Source: Floccularia luteovirens | Lineage: Eukaryota; Basidiomycota; Agaricomycetes; Agaricales; Squamanitaceae | Assembly: GCA_009739215.1 (NCBI GenBank) | Contig: VSJF01000004.1 | Span: 558,001 to 622,000 of the forward strand | Direction of reading: 5' to 3' | Length of the DNA: 64,000 nucleotides | Shown: positions 1 through 11,341 of the stretch, in pieces | Layout of the letters: each line of letters opens with the position of its first letter | Numbering within the stretch: the stretch's first letter is position 1 | Position numbers and translations under genes: made by a program | Notes under the pieces: generated by a model | Seen by the model: only the letters and a program-made list of their open reading frames with translations | The model's database searches: none | What the model was told of the DNA's origin: nothing

Positions 1-622
1 GATGTTGTCCTACACTATCTTGTCCCTTGAAATTAAGTTTTTTTGCGCTGTGCCCTGGTCATACAAACAGTCCAGTCTTTTCTTTATGGTTGGCTCTCAC
101 ACACTCACTAGCTAGTGGATATAAGAGCTGCGCATCGGATCCGGATATGTCCGTTCCCAATGGCTATTTGTATTACCGTTAATTTTCCGGTAGATTTTTT
201 ACGATGTTTGCTATTTGGTGTGGGGACCACGAGGGTTATTCAATAGAGAAGATCGATTCGAGTGGTAAGAGAGAGACCTGAATATATTGGTTGATACGTA
301 ATTTTTAGATGTATCTTTAGAGAATTTCGTGTGGTCACCCATGGATACAAAAGCCTCTTTCCCTCCCTTTTGCTCGGATTCTGGTGAGAAATGGCAGAAC
401 GTGTTATCCTAAAAAATATGGCAGCAATTACAAGACTCCAGAGTCTAATCAAAAAAAACCTATGTATAAGTAACCAACAAGTAAAAATCATAAAACGTGA
501 AAGTAAGACCTTCCAAGACCAACACAAATTTAAACATTTAAACTATAATAAGATATATAAATTCATGACCTCAGAGGAAATAAATCGAAGGACGTTAGTA
601 TGTAAGTCGAGTGCGAGTCGAG
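1..622. other. left-edge intergenic DNA
   Basis: AT-rich sequence with no reading frame I can support. It lies downstream of the minus-strand gene ending at 623 and may include the 3' UTR of that gene or of a gene beyond the left edge. The short open frames on both strands show no domain, codon bias or plausible splice structure. Confidence 0.5.
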
Positions 623-3600
623 TCATGCTTCGACTTCAAGAACAATGGAATGTTCCTGCATTGTAATGGGCTTAGAAGTGGTATCTGGGGTAATTCGTAT
701 GTCGCTATCGACGATGGTAGATTCCAAGTCATTTTTGGGACTGGAGTTTACTAGGGTACTTTCGTTATCGTGCTTGACTATATAATCGTGGGGATTTGGA
801 TTTGACACCAGGTCGCTTCCAGTGAGGAACAATTCAACTAATGAGTGTTCCAAGGTGGAGTCTTTAGGTGTGTCGTTGACTGAGGTAGCAACGGTCGCTA
901 TGTGCGAGGTATCGGGAAGCTTGTTGAGTTTCTTCTGAGTCCCACCCTTTGCTAAGAACATGTCAAAAATCAGGCGGCACTCATCGGCTGTAGTGGCCTT
1001 CGACATCATGCGGCGCAAGTCTCCCACTTCCATCTCCGAAAGACCTCCAGTTGGCGTAGTGGGAGTTGGTGATACTGGAGGTACTGGTTTACGCTGCAAT
1101 GTGTGTCTAGGCGAATCTGAACCAGATTTGGACTCCAATTTTGCTGGGATTGGTGTGGGGGGTGAACTAACTTGATTTTTCAAAGTTCCACTACCGTTAC
1201 TTCCAGTAGGGATGATTTGAGGTGGTGGGATACGTGCCAAGCCATTGGGTGTTGTCTCTTTTCGAACCGACATGGGAGATGTGGGTACAGTATCACGAAT
1301 TTGTCTTTCCCGAGAAGATCGACTTTCCTGAGCATTTGATTGCCTCGGATTATCCTGACGTAAAGATGACAGGTCATCAAACGAATCTTGAGAAGGTGAA
1401 GGAGGTGGCGAGATCGGTCGTGGAGGTCGTGGAGGAATAGGTCGGTTTGCAAGCGAGGGTATAGTATTAGTCGAGGGTTTTGTATCAATAGTAGGCCTGA
1501 TGGGGGTTGTTGGAACCCTAGCCCTTGACGACCCATCAGTTGAGCCTCGATTGGACTTCTCTGAGCTTCCCAAACTGAGTTTGGATATCATCCTTTGGAG
1601 GCGACCAGAGCCTTTAGGCTTTTGCTCCAAAGAAATGGCACTTGCATTGTAGCTAGGTGGACCCTCTGCCAGGTAATCCGTTATGTTCTTTCCTGCCTTG
1701 TATTGCTCTGGAGGGGGACCTTCAGCCAAAAATTCCATCAACTCCCTAGTACTTGCTGAGACTGCGTGCTGTCCTGGCTTTTTGGATACAGGACGTGAAG
1801 GAGGTTTAATGGGTGGAGTGTCGGCGGACTGCTCATTGTCTGAGCCTGCCATAACTTCGTCAAGATCAAGAGACTCGCGGTTTTGCTGTCGTTTACGAGT
1901 GCGAGGAGGAAAACCATTGTTGTTACTGATAGTAACAAGAGGAGCATCTGGGGATTTGACGATACGAGGGCTGCGATGTTGTAGCATTGCGCCAGATAGT
2001 CCAGACGTGGACACGGAAGTTGCAGTGAAAGCAGAAGGAGTAGGATCTACAGCACTTCGCGGGGTTCTTGGAACTACGTTTCGCTGGCTGCTCGAGGTAG
2101 AAATAGATCGGATGCGAGTGGTTACATTAGTGCTCAGGGAAGCGCTGGGCGGAGTTGTAACGCTAGCTTGGCGGTTCCGATTCATTTTAGGGGATTTAGT
2201 TGAGCCCGCTTCTTCGTCGTCCTCAACGATGGAGTCTACGTTGCGTAGAGAAGGTCGCGGAGCAGACGAACGAGGTGCAGGAGAAGAGATCTGAGAGGGA
2301 TCAGGATCAGCCTTCAGCGGAGGCACATGGCGTCGATTTCCACGCTGGTCTTTCTCTTGTTTAAAGACCTAAAAAGGGAGTTTACTTATAGCTCAGTAAT
2401 GACTAAGCGTGAGATAAACTATAAAAACAGACCTCCATGGTTTTCAAACGTTCAGGAGTCAGGGACACTTTCATCGTGGATGTAGAACGCATCAAATTAT
2501 CAAACTCTTGGAGCATCGCCGTGTCCTGTATCACAAACACCATCAGTAACAGGATCTTTGTCTTAAAAAACATACCGACTTCATATAGTTCATCAAACGG
2601 TGCCACTCTAGAACTCTCACTGATCAAAGATTCGGATTTCTTGTGGCTGATTTGACTATCCGTATCATTGGATCCTTTAGTGTTTGATATAAACATCTTC
2701 ATAGCACGATTTTTTTCAAGAGACGATCGGGAGGTGGAATTCGAAGCTTGTGCCATAGTCACGCTTGAGCCTTCTGATGATAATCGAGATCCTGACGTCG
2801 TGGTGTTTGACCGAATAAAATCCTGACTGGGGGAAGCAGTGCGGGACTCTGAGCGCCTGTCGCTTCTTGAGAAGGATTTGCTTCGTCTAGATTTATTGAC
2901 CTCAACCTTTGTTGATTGTTCAATCTGTTCATACACTTTGTCCATGCGTATGTGATTAGGATATAATTGCAATGTAAGGCAGAAAAAAAGAAATGCGGAC
3001 CTTTCATGGTTTTGAATAATCCATAAATTGCCTCGTCTTCGCAAAGCGCGATAAAAAGATCATCCACAGTCGCGTTTGTGCGACTACTATCGCGTGCAGC
3101 TACACGCCCTACGTTTGTTAAAACATGTCTGGCAGAAGATTATTTGATATGGGTAAACGAGAGATTGATAATTGTTCTACTTACTCGCACATCGCCCTAG
3201 GGTATGAACATATTAACGCCACCCACATTTCCAAAGTCGAAAAACATACTCAATGATAGCTGTGAGGTACAGTGCAGCTGGTGCCACAAGAGTCGCCTTT
3301 GGTGGATGAGGGCTTAACTTTCCAAATATCTCATTTAAGCGACCTTCAGCAGCTGAATCTTCATCGGAATCATTAAGCGTTGAGTAGGCTTCGCATTTAA
3401 GCCTTAGCAGCTGGTGGGCCGCATTAACAAAAGGTCTACCTTCTTTTATGTATAACAACGATCACTAACCTCGAAAGCCCACTGCAAGTGAAAAGTTTTG
3501 ACATCGTCTTCGTTCGGCGATAAAGCAGCCCCAGCAGGCCCAGTCCTCTCCCAATATGCTCTCAGCTCAACCTCAGCCTCCAATAAAGCCTCCTTCCCAA

Positions 3601-3868
3601 GACTTGTCGGTAATAAGCTTAAAAGACTGGCACGCAGTTTATCCGTTGATAAGGAGGACGAGGCTCTGAGGATGTTAAAGAGGAATTCATCAAGTAGGGC
3701 GTTGATTGAACGCAAGGCGTCAACTTGAAGCTTGATTGGACGGATATCTGAGAGGACAACATCGGCCGAGTGTGGGGATATATAGACAGGACCTAAATGA
3801 TAATTAGAGGTAATAGAAGATATGTTGATATATTGAAGCTCACTGTTGCCCTCTGTGAGGCCAGGCAT
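623..3868 (-). CDS. uncharacterised protein with two histone-fold-like segments and a long disordered tail
   Basis: Seven-exon model, spliced 3868-3470, 3410-3250, 3196-3185, 3128-3001, 2935-2580, 2525-2433, 2368-623, giving 964 aa. I chose the ATG at 3868; an in-frame ATG at 3928 is possible. Residues about 47-108 look like the H2B alpha2/alpha3/alphaC region, including a LLPxxLGKxALxEA stretch comparable to H2B LLPGELAKHAVSEG. Residues about 174-233 align with H2A: APAALYLTAIIE and GRVAARD match H2A APVYLTAVLE and GNAARD, followed by a VDDLFIALCEDE helix. The remaining roughly 700 residues are Ser/Pro/Thr-rich and probably disordered. The H2A-like match depends on a 12-nt microexon. The 54-nt intron at 2579-2526 has a weak GTCGGT donor and is in frame, so it could be retained. 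I do not recognise the family; a chromatin role is inferred only from fold resemblance. Confidence 0.75.
3185..3196 (-). other. predicted 12-nt microexon of the histone-fold-like gene
   Basis: On the minus strand the bases GGCGATGTGCGA lie between a CTAG acceptor and a GTAAGT donor. Including them joins the upstream LTAIIE codons to the downstream EHVLTNVGRVAARD codons in frame and adds the residues AMC. The result has the spacing expected for the H2A alpha2 helix. Skipping the microexon keeps the frame but shortens that helix by four residues. Confidence 0.65.
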
Positions 3869-4116
3869 TGTGAAAGGTAGGGTTGGCGTTGGGAAGGCTT
3901 GAAGGAAGGTCCAAGTGAGACCTTCCAATTAACAGTCCCACAAAGGACATAAATTTCTCAGGATTCAGGGGCTCTCACCATCACACTCACAGCTCTACAG
4001 AATTTTGATCATACTGCACCCATCACTTTTTTCATGCATCCCATCTTGCCGTGAAACATTATTTGTGCATGCACTGTATGTACAATATATATATTATAGT
4101 CTGCCATTAGATCCAT

Positions 4117-7100
4117 CTACGCTGGGGGATACATCAATCCAATATCAGTTTCTTCCTTCCTTGAACCAGTGGCTACCACTTGCTTAGGTGTCTGCAATCC
4201 TTGTTCGGTAGCTGAACCGAGTGATTGATCTTGTGGGAGGTTCAATCGAGAAGGAGATAGCTGTTGTGCTTCCTTCATTACCTGCCTCTTCGGAGAATCC
4301 CATAAAATGAGTCCATCATAAACCAATTGTGATGTTACATCAGATTCAATATCATCAAGTTCACCCATTGGCTGGCCCATGGACAGGATCGACGAATATT
4401 GTGTTGATTTCAACTCGGGATGCACAAAGGCGTATGTGCTGCCACCAGAATTAGCCAAAATCGCTTCTTTTGAATTTCGTGAATTCCGCAGTTTCTTGGC
4501 TGCATTGTATCTTGTTGTGACAAAGACAGGGCCAGCGCTGTTTCTTAGCACCTAAAGTCGTATTGTCGTATTGCAAAGGTTGAAATTATACTATTAGGTG
4601 GTTACAGAGGTTCACTCACCCAAGGACCCAGTAAGGCATGGCGCTCCTGGGATATAGGCGCTGGGCGGACATTTCGTGCGACAGCCATAAAAGATGGTAA
4701 AACCGGCGGTGTTTCCGGCAATGGAGCAGGTTGGGGTCTAAACGGTGACACGGATATTTTTAGAGCGCTATTTTGGTGCTGCGATTGATGATGTCTAACT
4801 AATTGGCTTGCGGTACGATAAGCTTCATCGCAACCTGAGATGCTGGTCAGCAGGACGCATTTCACGAGATAAGGGTGCCAAATACCTTGATAGGCGCAAA
4901 CCAAAGGTACTAGAGCATGTCGTTCCAAATGTGAAGGTTTTGGTTCGCGGTGTGTGCATCGCCTGCCACACTGTTGCCATAGACACAAGAAAGGTTTCTA
5001 TTAAGATTATCAGCTAAATCACTTATCACAACCACGCGATTCCTAGTCTCACTTTTCCATGAGGCTGATGCTGGGAGTTTAGATGGTTAAGTAGGTGCTC
5101 CGCCGAGTTTGCAATGATATCGCATCCATTCCATTTACACTCGTTTCTGCGTAATCGCGTGCACGAAAGTTTTACTGCCTCTTTTTCCGCATCAGCTGGG
5201 AACAAAATTTTAGATCAGTCTTTCAATAAATATAAACATATCTCACTTGTAGCAAAAGTACCCTGATCTTCCATACTGAACCCTATTTTTAAAAACGAAT
5301 TGTTAGAGACACATGACAGAAAAGATATAAAAATCAACACACTATCTTCGACTGATATCGAGCGAGATCGAGACAGAACTTCAATAATCCGCTTCTCTGA
5401 AGTGTCACTTGTATTCACAGTGGTCCCAGCCAATTTTGCCTTGTATCTCTCTACATAATCCACTGAAGGAACAAGAATGTAAAATTGCTGATTCTGCTTT
5501 TTAGGTTTCGAGTCTTTCCGCTTTTTAGCTGGAGGTTGATCTACTGTAGGGGAGGATTCGTGGCTCGATGGTTGGCCATCGCTCGGAGGATGTGAATGGG
5601 AAGTGGATGAAGTAGGTGAAGGCAAAAATAGCGGAATTCTTGGGGGTGACACAGATTGAGAAACATGAGAGGGACTTCTTGTAGTTGGAGGGGGAGTAGA
5701 TGCAGGAGGCTCAGTTTGTTTGCCACCACCGTCACTGAGACCTTCCATATCGACGTCGAGTATTTCATTGATATGTGCTGGACCATGTACACGATTAAGT
5801 GGTGAGGAAGTGATTTCAAGAACAGCGGCCACGGATACTTCAGATCTAGCTGGAGACGTATGTACCAGTGAAGTTGGTGGCGGTGTAGGGGTGGGTTCCT
5901 GTCCAGTATTTGATGTAGGATTTACTTCAAGAAGTGTAGATGTTATAGGATGGATATCTGATTGATCAGTGGATTGTAATGCAGCCACAGGCTCTTGTTG
6001 GAAATCTTCTGAGGTTGATGCTACGAGATTCACAACTGGTTCTGCACCTACATCCGTAGGTGCAGGTTGTTGGTCAGGGACTGGCATCATTGCAAAAGTT
6101 TGTTCTTGGGGTGGCTTTGGGGACACAGCCATCGTACTAAACTCAGCTTCCATCCCAGTCACAGCCTGTTCATCAATGCTAGCACTAGCATCTTGTACGG
6201 CTGGTGGTGGACTCAACACTGCACTGGGGACCGATTCAGGTACCACAACCTCCGGAGTTACTATCGATAAAGATTCAGCAAGCGTGGGATCGCTTGGATC
6301 ACTCGTTGAGATAGGAGCAATAGACGACGTTATGACGGATGGCTTAGGTTCAGGTTCAGGAATCGGGACATCCTTCGTCGGTGTCGGGATCTGGCCATCA
6401 CCCAATGAAGTTGTGGGGCGTGTGTCAATAGCAGCAGCTACAGCTGTTTCAGGAGCATGACGTTTCGCCGGTGGTTGATCTTTCATCATACTAAGGTCGG
6501 ATTCATCATCTCTAAGTCGTTTTTGGGGTGAGAAACCCAAGGCGCGCAGAATATCTCTAGCAAGATGCTTTTTGTCCGCTTCTGTTGGGCTCGGTAATTG
6601 AGGTTGGATTTGAATTATTTCAACGTTTTGCTCTGTCTGTTGTGTCTGGGGAACAATGGGGGTTTGCTTCTCCTTCGGGGCAGGGACAACAGAGGCAGCA
6701 GGGGTTGGTTCATTTGTAGGTTTCATGAGTTGAGATGCCAATGGTAATATTGTGTATACGCCCTTATCATCTTTTTGAAAGATCCTGATTATGGAGTTCC
6801 TGTCCTTGTAAACTGCATAGTTGGTGCCGGGCCATATGTAGCTTGTGTTTGGGGAGACTTGTTTGCTCCATTCTGTGAGACGCTCATGCCATTGAGCTGA
6901 CTGAGGATTGAACTGTATTGGCTGATGATTTTTTTGTGTCGATACCGGAGTGCTTTGGGTTTGAGGTTGAGGTATCTCGCGTTGGGGTTTAGGATTTGGC
7001 CCTTGCTTCCTCACATTGGTGGCACCTTCCGCGGGAAGGCTGCGAGTAGTTTGCATATTGTTGCTCTGAGGTTCTGTCATTTCACCACCAGGAAGAATCC

Positions 7101-8543
7101 GTTTTGCTGTTGATGGAACAGCGACCTGTTTGGTCTGATATGTCTGAGATGTTGCACTTTGGTTTACAGGAGGTGGTACAAATCGGTTAACCGTCTTAGG
7201 ATCCTGTGAGGGTGCAGTAGGAACTTCGATTGGGGAGGGGTTGGCGATGTTCGTTGTGGGTCTATTTTGGTACTGTACAGAAAGATCTCATGTCAGGTGC
7301 CAAGAAATCAGAACAAAAAAGATTACCATAATCTGTTGAGCAGGTATTCCACTGTTGTTGCTGCTACTCACAGGAACATTTCTCGATGGTTGTGTTGGTG
7401 GGTCAAGAGCACCAGCTAATGATGAATTCAGATCTGGGAAAGCAATAAGGTACATTCACCACGGAATATATCAAGGCAAACACACAACGTGTATTGAGAT
7501 GGCTCTGTTGAGTTAACGTATTATTAAAATTCTGAGGTGTTTGTGCCGTATATGTTTGTGGTGGATATTTCATCCGCGAACGAAGATGTTCAGCTTGTCT
7601 TGTAGCTTCTTCGAGCTGTCCTCTCGCAAACTCAAGTTGTGTCCTCTCGATGTTCGAAATACTCTGGTTTTCGTGTTCTTTCGCGGTAACTCTTCTTCTA
7701 GTAGCTTCGAACAGAGTTTGTGCCTCTCGGATACGTTGAGTAGCATTTTCAAGTTCATTTACGTAATAGTTGGTTTGTCGCTGGGGTGCAGCGGGGATTG
7801 ATTGATAATTTTGCCCTTGCTGTACAGTTTGATTTATTGGCATGGCCGGTGGCACACTCGTGTAATTGTGAGGCTGATGATATTGTGAACTTGCTGCTCG
7901 ACCATTGCTACTACCCTGTACAAAGTGTGGCTGAGGATCCCATCGTTGCCGAGGTTCAGACTGATGTTGTGGATACCCAACCCAACGCCTAGAACTTTGC
8001 TGCTTCGGTGGATTCTGGTGTAATTGAATTTAGCTTTCGATACACGCGTCGATGCCGAATAATGAATTTCTCACAGTTTGGGTTCCAGTAGGTACTTCTT
8101 CTATCCGTGCTGTCGTCGGCAAATTATAGGTTGGTTCCTGCATGACTTCGTTGCTCACGATAGAAGGGCCAGATACTGGTATGGTACTCGGTAAAGCCAA
8201 TCGCCTAACAGAAACGACAAAGTATAAGGAAGATTAAATAGCATCGTGGAATAATATACTTGCTGGTTATTAGGGTTATGCAAAGCTTGGAGCAATTGTC
8301 TTGAGTCATGGTGAACACAATGTAGTTATCGGTCGTCAGATATATTGACACGAACCTTGCCTGTTCCCCCTCGCGAACCTTCGCCTGGAGTTCTAATTCC
8401 TCATGAATATGTCTCCCCGCCTCATTCCTCAACCTCAGACTATTCAAGTAGGCTTGGGCTTGTTCAATCCGTGCTTGATTTGCGCGGTACTCTTCTGGAG
8501 TGACGATGTTTCTGATGCCAAAATTGTCCTGGTTCCCAGACAT
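4117..8543 (-). CDS. large three-finger C2H2 zinc-finger protein
   Basis: Ten exons: 8543-8356, 8203-8075, 8014-7489, 7434-7327, 7272-5343, 5282-5247, 5195-5053, 4997-4886, 4834-4620, 4551-4117. They total 1,273 aa, and all junction phases agree. The N-terminus carries two Glu/Arg-rich helical stretches, including ELENATQRIREAQTLFEA. A long Pro/Ser/Gln-rich middle (the 1.9 kb exon) contains a basic patch, PAKKRKDSKPKKQ, that could be a nuclear localisation signal. The C-terminus has three CxxxxC-type fingers: CKWNGC...HLLNH...H, CLWQQC...HLERH and CAYQGC...RHHQSQH. The third finger is split by an intron. The start is the ATG beginning MSGNQDNFG; an upstream in-frame ATG exists at 8636. A transcription or chromatin factor is the likely role. 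Fungal ARID2/Rsc9-type proteins have comparable C-terminal fingers, but I see no ARID domain, so no symbol is given. Intron 1 (8355-8204) is longer than its neighbours and could be retained in part. Confidence 0.8.
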
Positions 8544-8672
8544 AGAATTGTATTGCGGTACGTTCTCTCTGTTGTGATGTACGGAACAGAATGATATCGA
8601 TTTGACAAGTATTTTCAAGGACGACAAAGAGAACACCCAAGGACAACCAAGTAATCACACCCTGATCCAGAT

Positions 8673-8678
8673 CACGTG
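8673..8678. promoter_or_regulatory. CACGTG E-box in a 185-bp divergent promoter
   Basis: A CACGTG hexamer lies between the start codons of the zinc-finger gene (8543, minus) and the NDUFAF5-like gene (8729, plus). In fungi this is the core site for bHLH factors of the Cbf1/USF type. Use of the site is inferred. Confidence 0.35.
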
Positions 8679-8728
8679 CAACACGCGTTTTCTTCACCAA
8701 GTTCAGTCGCCATCACTCCAATTTCTCT

Positions 8729-10214
8729 ATGTCTCCTCATCTCTCACGTATTCTGAGGTGTATCCATTCTCAAACACGCTCATTTGCCGCAGTATCCCCT
8801 AACTCTTCGCCTCCGAGCTTTAACACAGTAGGCCCGTATCAAGTTTTCGACCGTAACGCTAAAACAGCACAGAAAAACCGTGCTGCATTGCGTGATGGCG
8901 GTTCGCGGAGCAGAACGGTGGACTATGTGAGGGATGAAGTCGCGGATAGGTTGATGGAGAGGTTTTTGGTATTTTTAAATGTCAATAAGAGAAGGAGCAA
9001 CCTTCTTATTTGATATTATGTAGGATATAAAGCGTAACTTCAATACCATTGTTGACCTGGGTGCTGGATCTGGTCATTTTTCAAAACTGCTCGAATTGAA
9101 TAAAGTCCAGAAGTCTATTATGATAGATTCAAGCGGTAAACAGCACTTATGTGTTCTTTACCCAGATGCATAACACAACGTACTCTAGCAGCGACGCTTA
9201 ATCGTGATCCGGATTCCGAGTTCGAAGGTAAATATCCTTTATCAAAAAAACACTGGGTTTTTACAACCGAAATACCGCAGTGGAAATCGAAAGGATACAT
9301 GGAGATGAAGAGAGCCTTCTTGAGATCATCGACCGCAATTCCCAAGAAGCAATTGTGTCCTGTCTAAATTTGCATTGGGTCAACGATCTACCAGGTGATC
9401 CATTATGCATGAAATTACCGATATTTTCTGATACATTATTATTACTACAGGTGTTTTGATTCAGATTAGAGAGGCACTGAAGCCTGATGGGCTTTTCTTA
9501 GGAGCAATGTTCGGGGGGGACACTCTATTCGAACTAAGGTAAATATGTTATTTTAGAATATTCGCCGGTCGAGTCTCACCATAATCAGGACATCACTGCA
9601 GCTTGCAGAAGTTGAGCGGGAGGGTGGTATCTCGCCTCATGTATCTCCCATGACAGGTCTGCCAACGTCTGCGTCATAAAGATCAAACTATAATCCACAT
9701 CGTGTTCAGATACCCGTGATATCTCCAACCTCCTCGGCCGTGCAGGGTTCACACTACTCACGGTTGACATAGATGAAGTCAAAGTCGCCTATCCAAGCAT
9801 ATGGGAACTGATGGAAGACCTTTCAGACATGGGAGAGGGAAATGCCGTTATCGGACGGTTTGATCACATCTTTATTTGTCCTTGCCACGATTGAACCAAC
9901 GATGCCATTTACCCTAGGCGCAATTTTATCCACCGGGATACACTAGCCGCTGCATCTGCTATCTACAAAGGTTGGTTCACGGATCTTATCCATATGGCAC
10001 CCTAGTAACTTCTGGATCTAGAAATGCATGGCGATGAGGAGGGTAGTATCCCCGCCACCTTCCAGGTAATATATATGGTACGTCTTCCATAACTTTATGT
10101 CCGACCACCCCATGCGACTTGATGGATGAATAGATTGGATGGAAGCCTGCTCCATCACAGCCAAAACCACTTGACCGGGGAACTGGGAAAGTAAACCTTA
10201 AGGAGGTCCTGTGA
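8729..10214 (+). CDS. NDUFAF5: NDUFAF5-like SAM methyltransferase, mitochondrial complex I assembly factor
   Basis: Ten exons: 8729-8968, 9024-9135, 9189-9227, 9281-9394, 9451-9538, 9589-9656, 9710-9857, 9918-9970, 10022-10077, 10134-10214. They give 332 aa, close to the 345 aa of the human protein. After a presumed mitochondrial presequence comes the family signature [15 protein letters not shown], then SAM motif [11 protein letters not shown] near residue 90, [22 protein letters not shown], and a conserved tail of the type [20 protein letters not shown]. Human NDUFAF5 hydroxylates an arginine of NDUFS7 early in complex I assembly in the mitochondrial matrix. The gene is transcribed away from the zinc-finger gene across 185 bp. 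The family assignment is strong; the exact chemistry is inherited from the family. Confidence 0.93.
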
Positions 10215-11341
10215 TTACACTGAATTTGTGATGTAAAGCTTGTGAAGCGATATGCTCCGCAATGCATTGTAACACGGGATCTATCCCTTCGTCTTGCAGG
10301 GAAATGAAAGCAAAGGATGTTCTTCTTCGTTACGTACTACATTTCATGTTTGCCAAATCTTTTCAAATCCTGAGTGACCGATGTGATTCGAAAAGTGATT
10401 GGGACACGTCCTATTTTTGCACTAATGACAAGACTGGAGCTTTTTAATCCATATGTTACCGGCGGCACTTTTCAAGCGGCGGCGCGGAGAGGCTTCTTGT
10501 TCAGATATGGTTAAACCCACGTACGTGATGTGTCCCTGCCAAATCATTTGGGGTAACCATTTCCAAAGATGCGGATTCCAAGACCCTACGAAACGCCAGG
10601 CCACAGGTTGATTACTACAAGACAATTGCATGAACTATTTGCATATGATGGCTACGTCAGGAATAATGACCTATGCAGAGCCAGGCACTATCTACTTTCG
10701 TCCCGACGGTGATCATTTGCGGCATCGTGCACCCCATTTGCCGCAAACTCGTGAACAAGGGAAGATCTGAGAAGGAAACGTTTTTTACACGAACTCGAAG
10801 AACACAAGCCGCAGCAATGCATCTCCACTTTGCCAAACTTAAACGCCTTATGCCCACTGGGTCTCAGGGCTTCCAAAGCATGTAGTTTTTTTCCGTCCGT
10901 CGAGGTGCATTTTTTGGGACAAGCAGTGCGAGTTCACCGGAGGGCCCTGGGTTCCAACGACCCGCCGGTCTTCAGGGTTTCCCCAAGGACATACTTGATG
11001 AGACGTTCGTGGTGATAAATTAGTGGCTAACATCTGCACTAAGCTACTAGACATGTTACAACAGATGAGAAAAAAAAAGTTGTTTAGACGCATACGGACT
11101 ACATACTTAATTTTAAGTTTCTGAATACAGTAAAGTCCGTGCAACAAAAGGAGTCAGCGGCTCTGGGAATAAGTCGATATCAGGAGAAGAACCTAACATT
11201 CCGTGCAAGTTGCAATTGAATGTATACTCCCATCATGCGACCAACTGTCGCGGGGTCTGTTTTTATTCTAGAAATCAGATCCGGCAGAAGCTAGCATTAA
11301 GGAGCGACAACCACCCAAGCCTAAGGCGAACCTTTTTCGTT
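10215..11341. other. anonymous intergenic DNA
   Basis: This is 1.1 kb between two convergent genes. Short open frames occur on both strands, up to 99 codons at 11147-10848, but none has a recognisable motif, a plausible intron structure or a partner frame. I see no terminal repeats or transposase remnant. It may be 3' UTR plus decayed sequence. Confidence 0.5.

Noticed and set aside
1683..2294. 203-codon plus-strand frame
   Set aside because: It lies entirely antisense to the Ser/Pro-rich exon of the histone-fold-like gene and follows its codon pattern; no motif.
4117..5195. A separate small zinc-finger gene distinct from the 5343-8543 gene
   Set aside because: The 36-nt exon 5282-5247 and the junction at 5247/5195 connect the two blocks in a single consistent frame, and no ATG or promoter lies between them.
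5720..6460. Two plus-strand frames of 81 and 163 codons
   Set aside because: Antisense shadows of the long zinc-finger exon, with Gly/Ser/Thr composition expected from reversed Pro/Ser/Thr codons.
10262..11147. Short frames after the NDUFAF5-like gene
   Set aside because: No recognisable motif, frames overlap on opposite strands, and no consistent introns.
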